Shown here: piece after piece, positions 6,875 to 10,223 of the stretch
Numbering within the stretch: the stretch's first letter is position 1
Layout: every line of letters starts with the position of its first letter
Source: an uncultured Thermoanaerobacterales bacterium
GTDB taxonomy: Bacteria; Bacillota; Clostridia; Christensenellales; UBA1242
Length of the DNA stretch: 10,223 bases
Direction of reading: 5' to 3'
Assembly: GCA_900557695.1 (NCBI GenBank)
Contig: USTP01000028.1
Span: 1-10,223, forward strand
Position numbers and translations under genes: made by a program
The notes under the pieces: model-generated
The model's input: only the letters and a program-made list of their open reading frames with translations
The model's database searches: none
Told to the model about the DNA's origin: nothing

Positions 6875-8468
6875 AAAGGTCCCTCCTGTTGCTATAAACC
6901 GTGATGTCTATACCAAAGCTCGATAGAATTTTGAATATATCTCTCTCTGTTTCAGTTTCATAAAGTTTTGATGAAATACACATATTAAGTTTATCTTTAA
7001 ATGAAATAACCCCTATGCTCTTTTCATTGTGTAAACTACGCCCTAGGTTTATACTATAGCTATCTATGTGTTTTTCAAATTCCTTAGGAACCTCAACCTT
7101 GCCGATATTTGAAAGTGCCAAAGTTTGATAGTTCTCGCCAAGATAATTAAAACAGGTTTTTAAAACGATGTTTTTTAAAAATAGCGGCATAATTTTAACG
7201 AAAAAGTTTTTTTGAATTTTAACATTTGCATTTATATTTGCTTGAAGAGTTCTTTTGTCTATATTTCCAAGCTTTTCTTTGAAAATATTAACAACACCTT
7301 CAAAAGACAAGTTATCTCCATCAACTTCAACATTAACATAAGACGAAAAATTTCTTAGCGTTGAACTTCCAAACCTAGTTCTTAAATCTATTGGCACAGA
7401 AATTCTAACGGGCTTTTTAGAATTTTTGCGTTTTTTGTAAACAACATAGCCAACCACTGCCGATAAAAACACAGATATACTAGTGCCAAACTTCTTGGCA
7501 ACCTCTTTAACTTGACTAACGCTCATCTCCCCCTCAACAGTATTTACCATTCCAGAGGGCATATAATTTCCCTTAATTTTATATGCAGCATGTTCTTTTT
7601 CTCTTTTTATTTTTTCTTGAGTTGCATAACTAAAAAAGCTATCTTCAATTTCTTCCTCGCTAGGAATGTCTAAATAACTAGAACAACCAACATAATTCTC
7701 AATTTTTTCTCCGAGCCTTTCTAAATACCTTGCAATTAAACTATTAAAGAAATATAGCGACCCTCTACCATCTGAAATGCCATGAAAAACCTCAAGCATA
7801 ATATTATGGTCACTATACAAAATTCTTATAAGGAAACCATCAGTATTTTCTAAATCAAAGGGTCTACATGGAAAATCGGCTTCTCTTTCTATCTTAAGCC
7901 TTGAAAAATTTCTTTCATAATAGTTCCAGAAAAAGCCATGACAAAGCCTAACATTAAAGCTAGGAAATCTTGGCATTATGTCATCAACCGCCATTTGTAA
8001 TATCGCGGGATTTATTTTTTCATAGAAGGTTGCAGTAATTCGATAAACAAAGTTCCAGTCTTTCTCAACCGCACTAGGGTAAATACTCGCCGCATTGTCT
8101 AGCCTAAACCAACTAGCAAACTTACCCCTTTTTTCAAGCTCTCTTATCGTTTCTTCTTGAGTTTTTCTTATTTGCTTTTCTTCTAATTTTTTATTTTTAA
8201 TTAGTTGTTTAATTTTCTGCCTTCTTTTCTTCTTCCTATCCTTTTTCTTCTGCTTTTCAAGCTTTTTAGCTTCTTTTAACTGCCTTTTTTCTTCTTTTAA
8301 GATACTCTTAACAAGTTTTTTATCTATGCCAGTATCTGTAGTGTTTTCAGCCAAAACTTCACTGTTTTGCGTTTTTTTGCTATCTATTTCAACGCCAGCA
8401 TCAATATTTGCGTTATTTTCCGCAAAATCACTAGAGTTTTTATTGTTTTTCACACTATTTTTAGACAT
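6861..8468 (-). CDS. Condensation/alcohol-acetyltransferase-like acyltransferase
   Basis: The 535-aa protein probably transfers an acyl group from CoA or a carrier to an alcohol, lipid or glycan. Residues 1-50 are polar and probably disordered. Residues 50-110 are extremely rich in Lys, Arg and Glu, likely a charged helix. The acyltransferase fold starts near 117. FHGISDG (228-234) matches the HHxxxDG motif of the condensation/chloramphenicol-acetyltransferase superfamily, with His229 in the position of the catalytic second histidine and Phe replacing the first. PIDLRTRFGSSTLRNFSSY (359-377) and ALSNIG (451-456) are typical of AATase/WS-DGAT-like members. No signal peptide or membrane span is evident. 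The ATG at 8468 follows GGAG (8475-8478) and the promoter at 8504-8532. It is first in an operon with the zinc-ribbon membrane protein and rnr. Superfamily membership is well supported, but the substrate is unknown. Confidence 0.78.
   Translation of the reverse strand: MSKNSVKNNKNSSDFAENNANIDAGVEIDSKKTQNSEVLAENTTDTGIDKKLVKSILKEEKRQLKEAKKLEKQKKKDRKKKRRQKIKQLIKNKKLEEKQIRKTQEETIRELEKRGKFASWFRLDNAASIYPSAVEKDWNFVYRITATFYEKINPAILQMAVDDIMPRFPSFNVRLCHGFFWNYYERNFSRLKIEREADFPCRPFDLENTDGFLIRILYSDHNIMLEVFHGISDGRGSLYFFNSLIARYLERLGEKIENYVGCSSYLDIPSEEEIEDSFFSYATQEKIKREKEHAAYKIKGNYMPSGMVNTVEGEMSVSQVKEVAKKFGTSISVFLSAVVGYVVYKKRKNSKKPVRISVPIDLRTRFGSSTLRNFSSYVNVEVDGDNLSFEGVVNIFKEKLGNIDKRTLQANINANVKIQKNFFVKIMPLFLKNIVLKTCFNYLGENYQTLALSNIGKVEVPKEFEKHIDSYSINLGRSLHNEKSIGVISFKDKLNMCISSKLYETETERDIFKILSSFGIDITVYSNRRDLYGTR
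6882..6887 (-). promoter_or_regulatory. Ribosome binding site inside the acyltransferase gene
   Basis: A perfect AGGAGG sits seven bases before the ATG at 6874 and is itself read as codons near the acyltransferase C-terminus (Arg-Arg). It fixes the start of the zinc-ribbon protein and couples translation of the two genes. Confidence 0.8.
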
Positions 8469-8503
8469 ATTTATCTCCGCAAAACATTTCCCTTTTTAAT
8501 ATT

Positions 8504-8532
8504 ATTTTAAACTAAAAAAAAGAGTATGTCTA
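8504..8532 (-). promoter_or_regulatory. Promoter of the acyltransferase-zinc ribbon-rnr operon
   Basis: On the minus strand a -35 TAGACA (8527-8532), a 17-base spacer and a -10 TAAAAT (8504-8509) each differ from consensus at one position. The predicted start near 8497 leaves a leader of about 29 bases that includes the GGAG site at 8475-8478. The -35 box and much of the spacer lie in the 3' arm and T-run of the preceding terminator. Confidence 0.55.
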
Positions 8533-8556
8533 TTATTTTAATAAACATTACTCTTT
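8514..8556 (-). terminator. Intrinsic terminator of the HipA-like operon
   Basis: A long hairpin has arms 8539-8556 and 8519-8535 (about 17 pairs, one bulged A, one G-U pair) around a three-base loop, and ends in eight consecutive T residues on the minus strand (8521-8514). It begins 25 bases after the last small ORF of the HipA-like block and separates that block from the acyltransferase operon. Confidence 0.88.
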
Positions 8557-8580
8557 GTTAAAATTTTTGGGGCTTGAAAA

Positions 8581-8769
8581 CTAGCAATTTGGTTCGTCAT
8601 CATCCTCAGAATAATCACTTATACCAAAAGATTCTTCTTTTTTCCACTTTTTTAAAAGTTTTTCAGCATTAAACCTATCTTTACCAAGAGCTAGTTGCAT
8701 AGTGTTTGCATTTTTGAGCCTGATATTTGGGTCTGCATTTTTACACAAACAAAGTTGTCCCCCTTTCAC
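8581..8769 (-). CDS. Small ankyrin-like ORF, probably the 3' part of a frameshifted gene
   Basis: This 62-aa reading frame starts at a GTG directly after an in-frame TAA. It has no well-placed ribosome binding site, so the start is doubtful. Residues 11-40 (NADPNIRLKNANTMQLAL and on to AEKLLKKW) resemble one degenerate ankyrin repeat (ADPNxRxKNGNTxLxLA...KLL). The tail is acidic (DYSEDDDEPNC). The frame overlaps another short frame, 8845-8741, that has a good ribosome binding site. Dropping one G from the G5 run at 8759-8763 fuses the two into a protein of about 87 aa. It is the last gene before the terminator. A real one-repeat ankyrin protein, a pseudogene remnant and a sequencing error are all possible. 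Confidence 0.4.
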   Translation of the reverse strand: MKGGQLCLCKNADPNIRLKNANTMQLALGKDRFNAEKLLKKWKKEESFGISDYSEDDDEPNC

Positions 8770-8845
8770 TTAGTACTTTAGAGAACCTACTAATTTTGCT
8801 TGTTAGTTCTTTTATAATTTCACTTTCGCTTTTATAATCACACAA
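8741..8845 (-). CDS. Possible 5' part of the frameshifted ankyrin-like gene
   Basis: A 34-codon frame begins at TTG (8845-8843), eight bases after AAGGAG (8854-8859), which lies in the last codons of the HipS-like gene. It reads as a plausible amphipathic helix (roughly SEIIKELTSKISRFSKVLSE) and stops at 8743-8741. Its end overlaps the start of the ankyrin-like frame in a different phase, and the two meet around the G5 run at 8759-8763. Its well-placed ribosome binding site makes it the more credible translation start for this locus. It is short, and the TTG start is inferred. Confidence 0.3.
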   Translation of the reverse strand: MCDYKSESEIIKELTSKISRFSKVLSERGTTLFV

Positions 8846-8849
8846 ACTT

Positions 8850-9173
8850 TTATCTCCTTGATTTCAAATAAAAAGACCCTCTGTCTAAATTTAACCTTGA
8901 TATTTTCACAAGTTTCTCAAAGTCACTATCGCCGTCTATTATGTTTGCTTCACTTTTAATGTAATTGTTTTGTAGTAATTTTAAAAAACACGCATACTCC
9001 CCAAACAAACTGTTTGACTTTTTTATCCCGCCAGAAAGCAAACTGCTAGCTCTTGGAATGGCATATCTTTGCTTGGCTAGTTCGCAGCCACTAATTGGCA
9101 CAAAAGTGTATGTCCCACCAGTAAAGGTCAGTTCCCCAAGTTCACACTCTTTATAACATAATATTACTTTCAT
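8850..9173 (-). CDS. HipS-like protein (HipA N-terminal subdomain)
   Basis: This 107-aa protein resembles the N-terminal subdomain that precedes the kinase core in HipA. It starts MKVILCYKECELGELTF, corresponding to the VGxL strand, then TYTFVPIS, corresponding to the YxFxY strand. A helical middle (FGEYACFLKLL) and SDFEKLVKISRLNLDRGSFYL parallel the helix and closing GxxxL segment. In HipBST systems this subdomain is a separate protein (HipS) that restrains the HipT kinase. Its ATG is one base after the stop of the kinase-like gene and uses a GGAGG in that gene's last codons, so the two are translationally coupled and probably form a pair. No DNA-binding motif or signal peptide is visible. 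The match is by pattern only. It is expected to act in the cytoplasm. Confidence 0.6.
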   Translation of the reverse strand: MKVILCYKECELGELTFTGGTYTFVPISGCELAKQRYAIPRASSLLSGGIKKSNSLFGEYACFLKLLQNNYIKSEANIIDGDSDFEKLVKISRLNLDRGSFYLKSRR

Positions 9174-9174
9174 T

Positions 9175-10181
9175 CTATTCCTCCCCAGGTTCTGTTCCTG
9201 CTGTTTTTAAAAGCGCTAAATCAAGCGACATTTTTCTTAGCATAAACTGCTCATTAGCACTTTCTATAAAAATATGTGGCAAACTTATACCTGTTTCATC
9301 CTGTATTTGTTTAGCATACAAATCACCGTCAAACTTGAGCGACTTATAAAATTCCATAAGGCTACTATTATTAACAAGTTCTTTAACAAGATCAGTTTTA
9401 AACGCCTCTAATGCCTTTTTAATTGGAATGCCTGTAAAAATTTCTAAATAACTTTTTGCATAGCTTGATGGATTCACAGACGCCGTTATACCTAGCGCAG
9501 GTTGCCTGTTTGTTAGGCAATCTTTAATCTCGGTTTTAAACATAAACTCTAAATCTTTTGAATAGGCGGTTTTATTTTTCAAAAACTCTTCAAGCAAAGC
9601 AGGGTTCTCTTCAAATTCGCTTATAAATTTGCCCGCACTAAAAATTTCCTCATTGTCAAACATAGGGCAAAGTTTAAGCACATTTTCATTGTTAGCATTC
9701 TGTATTTCAAACATAAAATTTTGAGCATGCCTATCAGCTTGAACAGTAAGATAATCTACAAGCACCATTTTTAAAAGACTTAACCTAATGTCTTTATCAA
9801 GTTTTGTTCCGCTCTTCTTTGCAAAAGCTTTTATAGCGCCAACAACCAAATCAACTGTAGTATAACCCGAATCTATTAAACTGGTGTCAAATTCACTAAA
9901 TGCATCAATTGAAAATACCAAAAGGTCGGAAAGAATAAACCCCGTTGCCCCCTCGCTTACCACATCTTTTGATAAAACACCAACACTCCTGTTATCAACT
10001 ATTGCCCCATCAATCTTTGCCGATTTTATATTGTTGTTTTCAGCAAACTTAGAAAAAAGCAGTTCAGAAAACAAGTTTATAATATATGCAGGTTTAGAAT
10101 CTGTTTTAAGCAAAGTTCTTTCTTTATTTTTGATCATCCATAAGCTATATTTGCTCTCATTTTTATATAATGAGTTTATAT
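9175..10181 (-). CDS. HipA-like Ser/Thr kinase, 5' end missing
   Basis: The HipA/CtkA kinase family phosphorylates proteins such as aminoacyl-tRNA synthetases. Numbering from the Met at 10137 (320 aa), the hallmarks are LLKTDS (9-14) as candidate ATP-lysine strand, NLFSELLFSKF (21-31) as the following helix, VQADRHAQNF (132-141) matching the catalytic D-R-H-x-x-N loop with Asp135 and Asn140, and PMFDNEEIF (158-166) with metal-binding Asp161. The C-terminal half is helical. The ATG at 10137 has no ribosome binding site, and the frame stays open upstream through 14 more codons (ending SKYSLW) to 10181, where adapter sequence begins. The gene is therefore most likely truncated by the contig end. 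Upstream genes such as a HipB-like regulator would lie outside. The family call is good, but its target and toxicity are unknown. Confidence 0.75.
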
Positions 10182-10223
10182 CTGTCTCTTATACACATCT
10201 GACGCTGCCGACGATCTTACGCG
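10182..10223. other. Illumina Nextera i5 adapter contamination (not genomic)
   Basis: Bases 10182-10200 are the Tn5 mosaic-end sequence (CTGTCTCTTATACACATCT). Bases 10201-10214 (GACGCTGCCGACGA) are the read-1 side of the Nextera adapter. The next eight bases, TCTTACGC, are the reverse complement of GCGTAAGA, which I recall as the i5 index S517/N517. The final G matches the next adapter base. This is a library artefact left at a contig or read end, and the genomic sequence stops at about 10181. Confidence 0.97.

Noticed and set aside
8965..9156. Plus-strand 63-aa frame
   Set aside because: It is antisense to the HipS-like gene and has no start signals.
1..10223. CRISPR arrays, insertion sequences and tRNA genes
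   Set aside because: No regularly spaced repeats, transposase motifs or tRNA cloverleaf apart from the tRNA-like part of tmRNA were seen.

Overview
The window is AT-rich, and every supported gene lies on the minus strand, so transcription runs from high to low coordinates. Strong AAGGAG-type ribosome binding sites, sigma-A-like promoters with TG-extended -10 boxes, an rnr-smpB-ssrA cluster and a tmRNA tag read as ANENLALAA all suggest a low-GC Firmicute, most likely an uncultured clostridium. The last 42 bases (10182-10223) are not genomic. They match an Illumina Nextera i5 adapter, so the real sequence ends at about 10181 and the window is the end of a contig or read.

Reading in the direction of transcription, the right-hand block (10181 to 8581) is a short operon. 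It holds a HipA-like Ser/Thr kinase whose 5' end is cut off by the contig end, then a 107-aa protein resembling the N-terminal subdomain of HipA (HipS-like), then a small ankyrin-like ORF that looks frameshifted. The genes are tightly coupled and the block ends at a strong intrinsic terminator (8514-8556). This looks like a split HipA-type toxin-antitoxin or kinase module, with the kinase gene before the HipS-like gene. That is the reverse of the hipB-hipS-hipT order described in E. coli.

The middle block starts at a promoter whose -35 box sits inside the arm of that terminator. It contains a condensation/alcohol-acetyltransferase-type acyltransferase with a lysine-rich N-terminal extension, a zinc-ribbon protein with six membrane spans that overlaps it by 14 bases, and rnr (RNase R). 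A second strong promoter (3889-3917) precedes smpB, which is followed by ssrA (tmRNA). RNase R, SmpB and tmRNA act together in trans-translation: SmpB-tmRNA rescues stalled ribosomes, and RNase R degrades the defective mRNA.

Downstream of ssrA, with no convincing terminator between them, is a membrane-anchored coiled-coil protein of unknown function, which ends at an intrinsic terminator (2083-2115). The left block is a single gene with its own promoter. It encodes a 632-aa lipoprotein resembling DUF5722 proteins, with a TIM-barrel glycosidase-like arrangement of two candidate catalytic glutamates. A GC-rich hairpin lies beyond its stop codon. No intergenic stretch exceeds 300 bases.
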